A stretch of DNA of 64,000 nt from JACNIZ01 sp964344765. Its GTDB lineage: Bacteria > Planctomycetota > UBA1135. Under the pieces are notes generated by a model, which was not told the origin of the DNA, did no database searches, and was given only the letters and a program-made list of their open reading frames with translations. The stretch is from the NCBI GenBank assembly GCA_964344765.1, contig CAYFOM010000013.1, positions 37,469-101,468 on the forward strand, written 5' to 3'. The translations under genes were made by a program, and so were the position numbers. Positions 34,427 to 42,175 of this stretch are shown piece by piece. Within the stretch, counting starts at the first letter, position 1. Each line of letters begins with the position of its first letter.

Positions 34427-36112
34427 ATGAAAGAGAGCTACGTAGCTGGCCTTACGGATGTTCCGTTGTTACAAGCCACACTTGGTGAAGCCTTTGACGA
34501 TGCCGCTCAAAGGTGGAGTTCCAATATCGCGCTTGTCTCTTGTCACGAGAATATCCGCTGGACCTGGGCTGAGTTCGGCGAACGCGTAAATGCTTTTGCC
34601 AAAGGACTTCTAGCCCTTGGATTTAACCCCGGAGACCGGGTTGGAGTTTGGGCGACGAACCAGGCGGACTGGACGGTCACTCAGTTCGCCACCGCCAAAA
34701 TCGGTGTGATTTTGGTGAACATCAATCCGGCCTATCGCCCGGCCGAGTTGGAATATGTATTGAATAAGGTTGGCTGCAAAGGTGTGGTTACCGGCACGCG
34801 ATTTAAGTCGTCGGATTACATCCAAATGTTGCAGGATCTGTTGCCTGAACTGGCTCTATGCCCACCCGGCAAGCTTAAGGCTGCCAAGGCGCCGCAGTTG
34901 GAAACCGTGATTCGGTTGGGAACCGGACACACGCCCGGCATGTTTAACTTCGGCGAGGTGTTGGATCTGGCCGCCGATGTGACCCATGCCAAGTTGGCTG
35001 AAGTCGGTGCTCAGCTGGATTGCCATGATGCCATCAACATTCAATTCACCTCGGGTACCACCGGTGCGCCGAAGGGAGCGACGTTGAGCCATCACAACAT
35101 CCTCAACAACGCCAACATCATCGGCACAAACTTGGACTACACGTCGGATGATGTGGTCTGCAACACGGTGCCTCTCTACCACTGCTTCGGCATGGTTGCC
35201 GGCAACCTGACGGCGATTACTCACGGCGTACGCATGGTTTACCCCGGCGAAGTCTTCAACGCCGAAGAAACGCTGAAGGCGGTGGTGCAGGAAAAATGCA
35301 CCTCGATGTACGGCGTGCCGACGATGTTCCTCGCCGCCCTCGACCATCCGGACTTCAATAACTACGACGTCAGCTCGCTGCGTACCGGCATCATGGCCGG
35401 CGCGCCGTGCCCGATGGAGTTGATGAAGCGCGTGGTCACCGAGTACCACTGCCCCGAGGTCACTATTGGTTACGGCATGACCGAAACCAGCCCGATTTCG
35501 TTCCAAGGTCATACCGACGATCCGCTCGACAAGCGCGTCGGCACGGTGGGCAAGGTGGTGCCTCATACCGAAGTCAAAGTGGTTAATGCGGCCGGCGATA
35601 CCGTGCCTTGTGGGGAGCAAGGCGAGGTGTTGACCCGTGGTTACTGCGTGATGAAGGGCTATTGGGACGACGAGGAAAAGACCTCTGATTGCATCACGCA
35701 GGATGGTTGGATTCACTCCGGCGACCTCGGCACCATGGATGAAGACGGCTGGCTACGCATTACCGGCCGCCTGAAGGACATGGTGATTCGCGGTGGCGAG
35801 AACGTCTACCCGCGCGAAATCGAGGAGTTCTTGTACACCCACCCGAAGATTCACGAAGTGCAGGTCTTCGGTGTTCCGGATGAGAAGTTTGGCGAAGAGA
35901 TTGCTGCCTGGATCGAGTTACATCCGGGGGAAACGGTTAGTGAAGACGAGATCCGTTTGTTCTGCAAGGGCAACATCGCGTATTACAAGATCCCACGCTA
36001 CATCCGCTTCGTGCACGAATTCCCGATGACGGTGACCGGCAAGATTCAGAAGTTCGAAATGCGCAACATCATGACGCGCGAACTGGGTTTGGATCTGCAG
36101 CGCTCGGCTTGA
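34427..36112 (+). CDS. long/medium-chain acyl-CoA ligase (AMP-binding)
   Basis: The 561-residue adenylate-forming enzyme has the P-loop FTSGTTGAPKGATLSHHN, GYGMTETSP, the hinge HSGDLGTMDEDGWLRITGRLKDMVIRGGENVYPREIEE and the catalytic lysine in VTGKIQKFEM. That C-terminal set is typical of fatty-acyl-CoA synthases of the FadD3/AcsA-like branch. It activates free fatty acids with CoA in the cytoplasm. It converges on the lipid operon; the two may share a fatty-acid pool but are not cotranscribed. Confidence 0.93.
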   Translation: MKESYVAGLTDVPLLQATLGEAFDDAAQRWSSNIALVSCHENIRWTWAEFGERVNAFAKGLLALGFNPGDRVGVWATNQADWTVTQFATAKIGVILVNINPAYRPAELEYVLNKVGCKGVVTGTRFKSSDYIQMLQDLLPELALCPPGKLKAAKAPQLETVIRLGTGHTPGMFNFGEVLDLAADVTHAKLAEVGAQLDCHDAINIQFTSGTTGAPKGATLSHHNILNNANIIGTNLDYTSDDVVCNTVPLYHCFGMVAGNLTAITHGVRMVYPGEVFNAEETLKAVVQEKCTSMYGVPTMFLAALDHPDFNNYDVSSLRTGIMAGAPCPMELMKRVVTEYHCPEVTIGYGMTETSPISFQGHTDDPLDKRVGTVGKVVPHTEVKVVNAAGDTVPCGEQGEVLTRGYCVMKGYWDDEEKTSDCITQDGWIHSGDLGTMDEDGWLRITGRLKDMVIRGGENVYPREIEEFLYTHPKIHEVQVFGVPDEKFGEEIAAWIELHPGETVSEDEIRLFCKGNIAYYKIPRYIRFVHEFPMTVTGKIQKFEMRNIMTRELGLDLQRSA

Positions 36113-36127
36113 AGGACAAATAGCGAA

Positions 36128-36152
36128 GGCCGCGTCTGATTCAGACGCGGCC
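36128..36152. terminator. bidirectional hairpin between acyl-CoA ligase and KAS
   Basis: GGCCGCGTCTG (36128-36138) and CAGACGCGGCC (36142-36152) form a perfect 11-base stem with loop ATT, lying over the stop of the ketoacyl synthase and 15 bases beyond the ligase stop. T-tracts are weak on both strands. Confidence 0.55.
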
Positions 36153-37394
36153 GAGCACCAGCGAAACGTTGTGGCCACCGAAGCCAAAGGCGTTGACCAT
36201 GGCAAAATCAATGTCGGAATCGCGCGGCTCGCCGCTGACTACGTCGAGATCGATCTTTTCGTCCTGCTGATCCAAGTTCAGCGTCGGAGTTTGCTTGCCG
36301 CGCTGCAGCGATAGCGCCAACAACGCCGACTGAATCGCCGACGACGCGCCAATGGCGTGACCAATGTACGACTTGGGCGCAGTCACCGATAGCTTGGTTG
36401 CGTGATCGCCAAATGCATGATGCACCGCCAACGCCTCGGCCAAATCCCCTTGCGGCGTACTTGGCGCGTGCGCCGACATGTGGCCGATTTCCTCGGGCGG
36501 CAAATGCGCATCTTGCAACGCAGCCGTCATCGCTCGCGCCATGCCGACACCATCCAATTGCGGCGTGGCAATTTTGTACGCCTCGCTGACCATGCCCGAG
36601 CCCATCACCACGGCCAGTACATCGGCGCCGCGGGCGCGCGCGTGTTCTTCGGATTCCAACACCATCATCGCCGAGCCCTCGGCCATGACAAAACCAGAGC
36701 GGTCGACGTCGAAGGGTCGGCAAGCTGCGGAACCGAGCTGGTTTTGATCGGTCAGCGCGCGCACCTTCCAATAAGCCTGAATGGTTTCGCGATTGACGGT
36801 GGAGTCGGTACCGCCGACCAGCACCACGTCGGCGCGACCGCTGCGAATCCAATCCAAACCGGTGCTGATTGCCATGCTGCCCGATGCACAGGCGGCGGAC
36901 ACCATTGTCGATGGACCTTGCAGCCCATGCTGAATGCTCAACATGCCGGCCGGCGCGTTGAACATGGTTTTGATGACGAAATAATGGTCCAGCGAGCGGG
37001 TGAAGTCTTCGGCGCTGCCGACGGCCATCGCTTTTTGCACCGGGTCAAGGTAGTGAGTCGCTCCCCCGCCAACGCCCATCGAAACGCCGATTCGAGTGCG
37101 ATCTTCGGCTTCGAGGTCCAAGCCGGATTGCTCGATGGCTTCTTGACCCGCCAACAAAGCCAGCTGAGTAAAACGCCCAAAGCGACGCGCAAACGGCAGC
37201 TTGATGCGGTCGAGGAAGTGGTCTTCAAAGTGATTGCCGACCTCGGCGGCAACGCGCACCGCTTCCTTCGGGCAGTCGTAACTTTGAATTGGCGCAATTC
37301 CGCTGCGGCCTTCCAAGAAAGACTGCCAAGTCGATTCACGGTCCAGCCCAACAGGCGTGACCATGCCGATGCCGGTGATGCATGCGGTTGTCAT
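36141..37394 (-). CDS. beta-ketoacyl-ACP synthase (KAS I/II type)
   Basis: The 417-residue thiolase-fold enzyme has the full Cys-His-His set: Cys169 (VSAACASGSMA), His309 (SAHAPSTPQGD) and His346 (KSYIGHAIGASS, with Lys341), and the FGFGGHN ending. The usual HGTSTP reads HAPSTP, a modest variant. It performs decarboxylative condensation of malonyl-ACP with an acyl chain. Its ATG overlaps the FAAL stop by four bases, so it works in the dedicated lipid operon rather than as the housekeeping FabF; its own chain-length preference is unknown. Confidence 0.93.
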   Translation of the reverse strand: MTTACITGIGMVTPVGLDRESTWQSFLEGRSGIAPIQSYDCPKEAVRVAAEVGNHFEDHFLDRIKLPFARRFGRFTQLALLAGQEAIEQSGLDLEAEDRTRIGVSMGVGGGATHYLDPVQKAMAVGSAEDFTRSLDHYFVIKTMFNAPAGMLSIQHGLQGPSTMVSAACASGSMAISTGLDWIRSGRADVVLVGGTDSTVNRETIQAYWKVRALTDQNQLGSAACRPFDVDRSGFVMAEGSAMMVLESEEHARARGADVLAVVMGSGMVSEAYKIATPQLDGVGMARAMTAALQDAHLPPEEIGHMSAHAPSTPQGDLAEALAVHHAFGDHATKLSVTAPKSYIGHAIGASSAIQSALLALSLQRGKQTPTLNLDQQDEKIDLDVVSGEPRDSDIDFAMVNAFGFGGHNVSLVLGRV

Positions 37395-39127
37395 GACGCG
37401 TTTTTCAGTTTGTCGAGGTGCTGCTTGCGAATGTAGCCGCGGCGGACCTTCCCGCTGGTAGTTAACGCCAATGAACGACGCTCCACCAATTCGATTTGAT
37501 CGACGGCAAAACCGGCGTCGGTCAGCGCTTTGCGAATTTGCATGCGGACGTCATCGCGGCTGGCAGCGTCGCGCAAGTAGCGATTGTGTACCTCTACATA
37601 GAGCACAACGGTTTCGGTTTCACGCCGCGGGTCAAAAACTCCAAAGGCTGCGCCGCGGCCCACGCCTTTGACGGTTGCGGCGAGGTCTTCCAGTCGTTCC
37701 GGCGCATAGTTGCGACCGTTTTTGATGATCACCTCACGACTACGCCCGGTGATGTACAACTTGCCGTCAGCGACGTATCCCAAATCGCCGGTATCGTGCC
37801 ATTCGCCGTCGCGCGGAGTGAATTGGTCGCCGTGCACGAAGCCGGAATACAGCGACGGCGACTTCAGCAGGATGTGGCCGACTTCGCGATCGGGCAAATC
37901 GATTTCATTGTCGTCGGTGATGCGCAGGTATTGATCATCCAGCGGATAACCACAGGCCGTCCATTCCAAGCAATCTTCATCGGCGACGTCGTCACCGGCG
38001 GCTTCGGCCACGCCACGCACCTCGAAGGGTTCGCGCAATACGCGATCCCAAGAAGCGATTTCGGCCGTATCCGGGATGGTCGCCGCCAGCGTGATTTCGG
38101 CCATTCCATAAACCGGATCTAGCGAATTCTTCGGCATGTTGTACTCGCCCATGATGCGCTGGAAGCGACGCACCAAATGCGCGGTTACCTGCTCGGCGCC
38201 AACCAACCACAAATGGAAATGCGAAAAATCCATCGGCCCGGGCGGACGTCGCTCGAGCATCGCCAGCGCCCCGGCAAGTGCCGACGGCGGTCCGACCGTG
38301 CCGGTGCACTTGAAGTGGTCGGCCACGCGGAACCAAAGCAGCGGCGAACGCGAAAACAGCGACGGATCCATCAGCGTGATTTCGCCGCCGATGTAAACGC
38401 ACAACATGAAGGTGCCGAACAGCCCCATGTCGTGATAAACAGGCAACCACGACAAAATGCGGTCGGAGGGCAGCACCGGAATGCGTCGGCCCATGCGCTC
38501 GAGGTTGAAGACAATGCCGTCCATCTCCAACAGCAGCGCCTTCGGATCGCCGGTGCTGCCCGAGCTGAACTGAATGTACGCCATATCGGCATTGCCGACG
38601 CGCTCCCCTGCCGCATTGGGATCACCGGCGCGCAACTGATCCGGGTACATGTGTGCCAGCTTCTCGACATGCTCCACGCCCGGATGATCCGGCCACCCGT
38701 TCTCACCGGCCGCCGGTGCCTCGAGGCTGACCACCAACTTCGGCTGCACCAAGTCCACATGATGCAACCACTCGCGCTGTGCGGTTTCGGCGCTGCGCAT
38801 CGTGGCCGGTGCAATCACCGCCGGCACAATGCCGAGGTAAAACGCTCCCAAAATCGCCGCCGCAAAACCGGCGCTGGTCGGCAGTTCGATCATCACGCGA
38901 TCGCCCTTCCCCAACCCAGCCTGACGGTAAACCGCTGCCGCAGCCTTCGTCATGCGCATCAAATCGGCGAAGGAATATTCCTCGCAATCCATCGACGCGT
39001 TGACGACGTAGCGCTGCGCCAGTTGATTCGGCTTTTCACGCACCCAGCGCTCGAAGCAATCGAAAAAATCGTATGCCTGAACGTCGGGGTCCGCGACCTG
39101 CGAGGCCAACGGGGTGGGCAGAATCAT
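37391..39127 (-). CDS. fatty acyl-AMP ligase (FAAL-type)
   Basis: 578 residues of the adenylate-forming superfamily with FAAL features: YIQFSSGSTGDPKALLLEM, the LSWLPVYHDMGLFGTFMLCVYIGGE block and MDPSLFSRSPLLWFRVADHF, then GYMAE-like VYGMAEITLAA, HDTGDLGYVADGKLYITGRSREVIIKNGRNYAPERLED. FAALs adenylate free fatty acids and hand them to an acyl carrier protein, not CoA. The ACP gene in the same operon is the likely acceptor. Overlaps of four bases join it to both neighbours. Confidence 0.92.
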   Translation of the reverse strand: MILPTPLASQVADPDVQAYDFFDCFERWVREKPNQLAQRYVVNASMDCEEYSFADLMRMTKAAAAVYRQAGLGKGDRVMIELPTSAGFAAAILGAFYLGIVPAVIAPATMRSAETAQREWLHHVDLVQPKLVVSLEAPAAGENGWPDHPGVEHVEKLAHMYPDQLRAGDPNAAGERVGNADMAYIQFSSGSTGDPKALLLEMDGIVFNLERMGRRIPVLPSDRILSWLPVYHDMGLFGTFMLCVYIGGEITLMDPSLFSRSPLLWFRVADHFKCTGTVGPPSALAGALAMLERRPPGPMDFSHFHLWLVGAEQVTAHLVRRFQRIMGEYNMPKNSLDPVYGMAEITLAATIPDTAEIASWDRVLREPFEVRGVAEAAGDDVADEDCLEWTACGYPLDDQYLRITDDNEIDLPDREVGHILLKSPSLYSGFVHGDQFTPRDGEWHDTGDLGYVADGKLYITGRSREVIIKNGRNYAPERLEDLAATVKGVGRGAAFGVFDPRRETETVVLYVEVHNRYLRDAASRDDVRMQIRKALTDAGFAVDQIELVERRSLALTTSGKVRRGYIRKQHLDKLKNAS

Positions 39128-40005
39128 CGCAGCGACTTATGCAGCTGCCAGTTGTTCGGCGTCTTTTGCGCCGCCGTCATGTGGCAGATCGTGCCCTCGG
39201 TGCGGTAGGTGCCGAGCGCCATCATCAAGTACTTGCGGAAGCCGGGGAAGAACTCCGGCTCGAGCGATTCCAGTTCGTCGCCGTGTTGATCCATGCGGTC
39301 ACACCACTGCGCCAGCGTGCGCCGGTAATGCGCCGAGATGTTCTCGGTGTAACACGGCAAGAAGTTCGCTTCTTCCATGACGCGAATCATCTCGCCGGTC
39401 GACACCATGCTGGCAGTGTTGCCGAACACTTCGTCGACGAGCTGGAAGCCGCGATCGCCGCGGAACTTGTCGGTATTGGAATTGCGGTCGTAGTTGCTTT
39501 CCTGCACGAACAACATGCCCGACGGCCGCAGCGCTTTGTGGCACATTTGGAACAGCTCCAGCTTCTCCCACATGTGAATGATGCTTTCAAAGAAGATCAC
39601 ATGGTCGACGCTTTCCGCTTCAAGCTCGGCATCCAACACACTACAGACGCGAATGTCGAGGCGATCGGCAATGCCGCGCTCCTCCGCTTTCTGCATCGCG
39701 AATTCACGCTGGGTCGCCGACAGCGTGTAACCGATCACGTTCATCTGGTAGTACTCGGCGAAGTAACGCGCCGGCCCCGACCAACCACAGCCCATGTCGA
39801 GCAAGGTTTGGCCCGGCTGGAAGCCGCAGATGTCGGCGACGCGATTCATTTTCAGAAGCTGCGATTGGTCCAGATCTTCCTCGCCGGTCTCGTAAAAGCC
39901 CGACGAGTAGTTCATGTTTTTGTCGAGCAGCAGCTCGAAGAAACGTGGGCAGGTGTCGTAATGCACACCGCTATCACCCGTTTCGACTCGGTTTTCGATA
40001 GCCAT
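39124..40005 (-). CDS. SAM-dependent methyltransferase (cyclopropane-fatty-acid-synthase-like)
   Basis: The 293-residue protein has the SAM site TLLDMGCGWSGPARYFAEYYQMNVIGYTLSATQREFAMQKAEERGI, matching the DxGCGWG and T(L)S..Q pattern of the CFAS/mycolic-acid and tocopherol methyltransferase group. FFESIIHMWEKLELFQMCHKALRPSGMLFVQ corresponds to the ExxxH.... core. It could methylate or cyclopropanate the acyl chain or the beta-keto product. One-base overlap with the upstream desaturase and four with FAAL show tight coupling. Confidence 0.88.
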   Translation of the reverse strand: MAIENRVETGDSGVHYDTCPRFFELLLDKNMNYSSGFYETGEEDLDQSQLLKMNRVADICGFQPGQTLLDMGCGWSGPARYFAEYYQMNVIGYTLSATQREFAMQKAEERGIADRLDIRVCSVLDAELEAESVDHVIFFESIIHMWEKLELFQMCHKALRPSGMLFVQESNYDRNSNTDKFRGDRGFQLVDEVFGNTASMVSTGEMIRVMEEANFLPCYTENISAHYRRTLAQWCDRMDQHGDELESLEPEFFPGFRKYLMMALGTYRTEGTICHMTAAQKTPNNWQLHKSLR

Positions 40006-40850
40006 TAGTTCGCGGAGTTGGATGTTGAGGGGGATTGCTCGCGAGCTTGTGCCTGCAAATCCAAAGTCAGGCGGACGAGGTCGGAACGGGTTTTGAGTTC
40101 TTTACCGGACAGGCGCGATAACGTGACCAAAACGCGCTTCTCCAAACTGACTTCGTCGGCTTCGGGCACCAAGTCTTGAATGCGATCGCGCAACGTGTCG
40201 TAATCTTCGATGCGATCGGTGACCGCCATGCCGTCTTCGGAGCCGTCGGCGTAAGTGGTCGGGTGCTTGTCGCCATCGGGGTTCAGCAGCATCCACTTGG
40301 TCGAGTTGGCAAAGGGCAGCAACAGCGACGGGTCTTTCTCGAGCGCCTGGGTCATGAATTCCTCATATGCCTGGGCATGACGGAATTCGTCGTCGGCGAT
40401 CAACTTGTAGACCTGCTTCAGCACCGGCTCTTCTGCTTCCTTCGACCAGCGCAAATACCAACGGCCCAAACGCAACTCGCCACACCAGTGCATAGCCAAA
40501 GTATTCGGCCACGGTGCAGGTTTAAGGTCGGTGTCGTATTCATCCAGCGATTCAAACGCCGGCTCCTCGCCGAAAGCCTTCAAGTACTCGCGCAGGATCA
40601 AGTAATGGCGCATTTCCTCGAAGTACCAGATGCTCTGAAACTGACAGAAATCCGGGTTCTCTTGGAAGTCGCGCAGGAACATGCGCGTTGCGTACAACGA
40701 CGACAGTTCCATCAAGCAATTGACTTTGACGTGGCGAATGGTTTCTTCGCTGACCTTGCTGCGATCGATTTGATCAAACGGCACGTCGTACATGTGCCAC
40801 CGCACCTTCTCGAGGCGGTGATACAAGGTGTCGTACAGGGGTTGGGACAT
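40005..40850 (-). CDS. ferritin-like di-iron protein, acyl-ACP desaturase type (second of pair)
   Basis: This 281-residue four-helix protein has all six di-iron ligands of acyl-ACP desaturases: Glu48, Glu79 with His82 (YFEEMRHY), Glu125 (CGELRL), and Glu155 with His158 (DDEFRHAQ). It probably acts on an acyl-ACP, introducing a double bond or hydroxyl, with electrons from ferredoxin. The C-terminus is a charged helical tail. It shares the layout of the next gene, so the two may be paralogues or partners. Alternative di-iron oxygenase roles are possible. Confidence 0.8.
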   Translation of the reverse strand: MSQPLYDTLYHRLEKVRWHMYDVPFDQIDRSKVSEETIRHVKVNCLMELSSLYATRMFLRDFQENPDFCQFQSIWYFEEMRHYLILREYLKAFGEEPAFESLDEYDTDLKPAPWPNTLAMHWCGELRLGRWYLRWSKEAEEPVLKQVYKLIADDEFRHAQAYEEFMTQALEKDPSLLLPFANSTKWMLLNPDGDKHPTTYADGSEDGMAVTDRIEDYDTLRDRIQDLVPEADEVSLEKRVLVTLSRLSGKELKTRSDLVRLTLDLQAQAREQSPSTSNSAN

Positions 40851-40860
40851 CGCTGGACGG

Positions 40861-41673
40861 TTAAGCAGTCGCCGGATCGTTGGTGTACTTGCGGTACTTC
40901 GAGAAGTAATGCGACAAGTAAAGCACGATCTTCGAGCGCTTTTCGCCGTCCCACAAGCTGGTGTACAAATCAGTGGCGCCGATTTCCGAGAAGTAATGAA
41001 TGTGCTCAGTGGGCATTTGCAAATCGCCCCAAATGGCGCGGAACTGCGGCCAAACCAAAGCCTTCTCGTCTTCGGAGCAATTCTCCATCATCGCTTCCAG
41101 CGCGACCTGGTTGAAACGGCAATGGCGCATTTCATCCTTAGCCACGCGCTTTAACAACTTGGCCATGCCTTCGTCGTTGCACTGCTCGGCGGCAGCGGTG
41201 TAAGCAATGACAGCACCGTATTCCTGCAGCACGCCGTAAATCAACTGCAGCATGCGCCGGTCCATCGCCTTATCGATGCAGATGTCATCCAGATACTTCA
41301 AATAGTTCTCGATGTAATCGCCATCTTCCAAGCCTTGGAAATCGCGCTCGGTCAGGTCGTCGTTTAAGCCCTGACAAATGCGCCGCAGCACGATGTAGTG
41401 GGTGTATTCCTCGGCGGTCCACATCGCCGACCAAAAGCGCAGCTTGAAGTCGTTGTGGTAGTTATGGAAATAGCCGCCCAAATAATGGGCTACACCATGC
41501 TCGTTCAACGCCGTCGACCGCAGGAACTTGACGACCTCATCGGGCACCTTTTCACGATCGTATTGGAGCTTTTTCAGCTCCGCCAAGTCCGGCCAAAGGT
41601 TGCGGCCGGCTACAAAAAAATCGTCGATGGTGTCCGGAGTATCGAAGCTGGGGTAAGGAGGGCGAATCGCCAT
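40861..41673 (-). CDS. ferritin-like di-iron protein, acyl-ACP desaturase type (first of pair)
   Basis: 270 residues, again with a complete ligand set: Glu58 (NEHGVAHYLGG), Glu89 with His92 (WTAEEYTHY), Glu151 (LQEYGAVIAY), and Glu181 with His184 (KDEMRHCRF). The TAEEYTHYIVLR and DEMRHCR motifs are typical of acyl-ACP desaturases. Only two bases separate it from the ACP stop, so the ACP is the natural carrier of its substrate. Regiochemistry cannot be read from sequence. Confidence 0.85.
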   Translation of the reverse strand: MAIRPPYPSFDTPDTIDDFFVAGRNLWPDLAELKKLQYDREKVPDEVVKFLRSTALNEHGVAHYLGGYFHNYHNDFKLRFWSAMWTAEEYTHYIVLRRICQGLNDDLTERDFQGLEDGDYIENYLKYLDDICIDKAMDRRMLQLIYGVLQEYGAVIAYTAAAEQCNDEGMAKLLKRVAKDEMRHCRFNQVALEAMMENCSEDEKALVWPQFRAIWGDLQMPTEHIHYFSEIGATDLYTSLWDGEKRSKIVLYLSHYFSKYRKYTNDPATA

Positions 41674-41675
41674 CG

Positions 41676-41954
41676 TTACGCTTCTTGACCTGCTTCAATG
41701 CGGCTTTGCACCAAACCGGCGACATCGCCCACGGTGACGATTTCGGACAGGTCGGTATTCGACGCAAAGCGTACGCTGAAATCTTCTTCGATCAAAGTGA
41801 CGAGGTCGACCAAGCCGAGGCTGTCGACGCCAAGGTCTTTGCGCAGCTCCGACTCCGGCTTGATGGAATCGGTGGACTCAAGACGTAAAAGTTCAGCAAG
41901 GCGGCCGGCAAGTTGGCCCACAATTTCATCGTGGCTTAAGGGGGTGGCAGTCAT
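41676..41954 (-). CDS. acyl carrier protein (first gene of lipid operon)
   Basis: About 92 residues with the phosphopantetheine site LRKDLGVDSLGLVDLVTLIEEDFSV (DSL serine) and the usual four-helix acidic pattern. A start at ATG 41984 adds MRLFLNTSPI; I prefer 41954 because the body begins there with MTATPLSHDEIVGQLAGRL. It is distinct from a housekeeping AcpP by its operon: two di-iron proteins, methyltransferase, FAAL and KAS follow. A long AT-rich dyad lies upstream. Confidence 0.88.
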   Translation of the reverse strand: MTATPLSHDEIVGQLAGRLAELLRLESTDSIKPESELRKDLGVDSLGLVDLVTLIEEDFSVRFASNTDLSEIVTVGDVAGLVQSRIEAGQEA

Positions 41955-42030
41955 GATTGGGGATGTATTGAGGAAGAGTCTCATACTAATTTAGCGCCAA
42001 ACACCCCTTTTACGGTCGAAATCCGAAGAT

Positions 42031-42064
42031 AATTAGTTTCACGATATTTGCATTGAAACTAAAT
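42031..42064. promoter_or_regulatory. candidate operator dyad upstream of lipid operon
   Basis: TAGTTTCA (42034-42041) and TGAAACTA (42054-42061) are exact inverted repeats, extended by near matches to 10 of 11 bases in each arm, centre-to-centre spacing 20 bases. It is AT-rich in a GC-rich setting and lies 80 bases upstream of the ACP start at 41954. The regulator is unknown. Confidence 0.45.
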
Positions 42065-42082
42065 CCTTGCTGTCCAATAGCA

Positions 42083-42113
42083 GCGGCCTCCCGCTTTGGA
42101 GGCGGGAGGCCGC
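42083..42113 (-). terminator. GC-rich hairpin after the volA-like gene
   Basis: GCGGCCTCCCGC (42083-42094) and GCGGGAGGCCGC (42102-42113) form a perfect 12-base stem with a 7-base loop, between the lipase stop and the ACP promoter. T-tracts are absent on both sides, so a Rho-assisted end or other role is possible. Confidence 0.5.
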
Positions 42114-42127
42114 GGTGGTAATCGAAG

Positions 42128-42161
42128 GGAGTTTCCGCTCTTTGCAATGAACGGAACTCCC
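42128..42161 (-). other. second hairpin after the volA-like gene
   Basis: GGGAGTTTCCG (42128-42138) and CGGAACTCCC (42152-42161) pair with one bulged base. It lies 14 bases beyond the lipase stop, just before the stronger hairpin. Confidence 0.4.
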
Positions 42162-42175
42162 CTATTCGTAGGCCT

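Noticed and set aside
36402..39208. Large plus-strand open frames opposite the KAS and FAAL genes
   Set aside because: Same reason: compositionally biased shadows of conserved enzymes, with no family motif.
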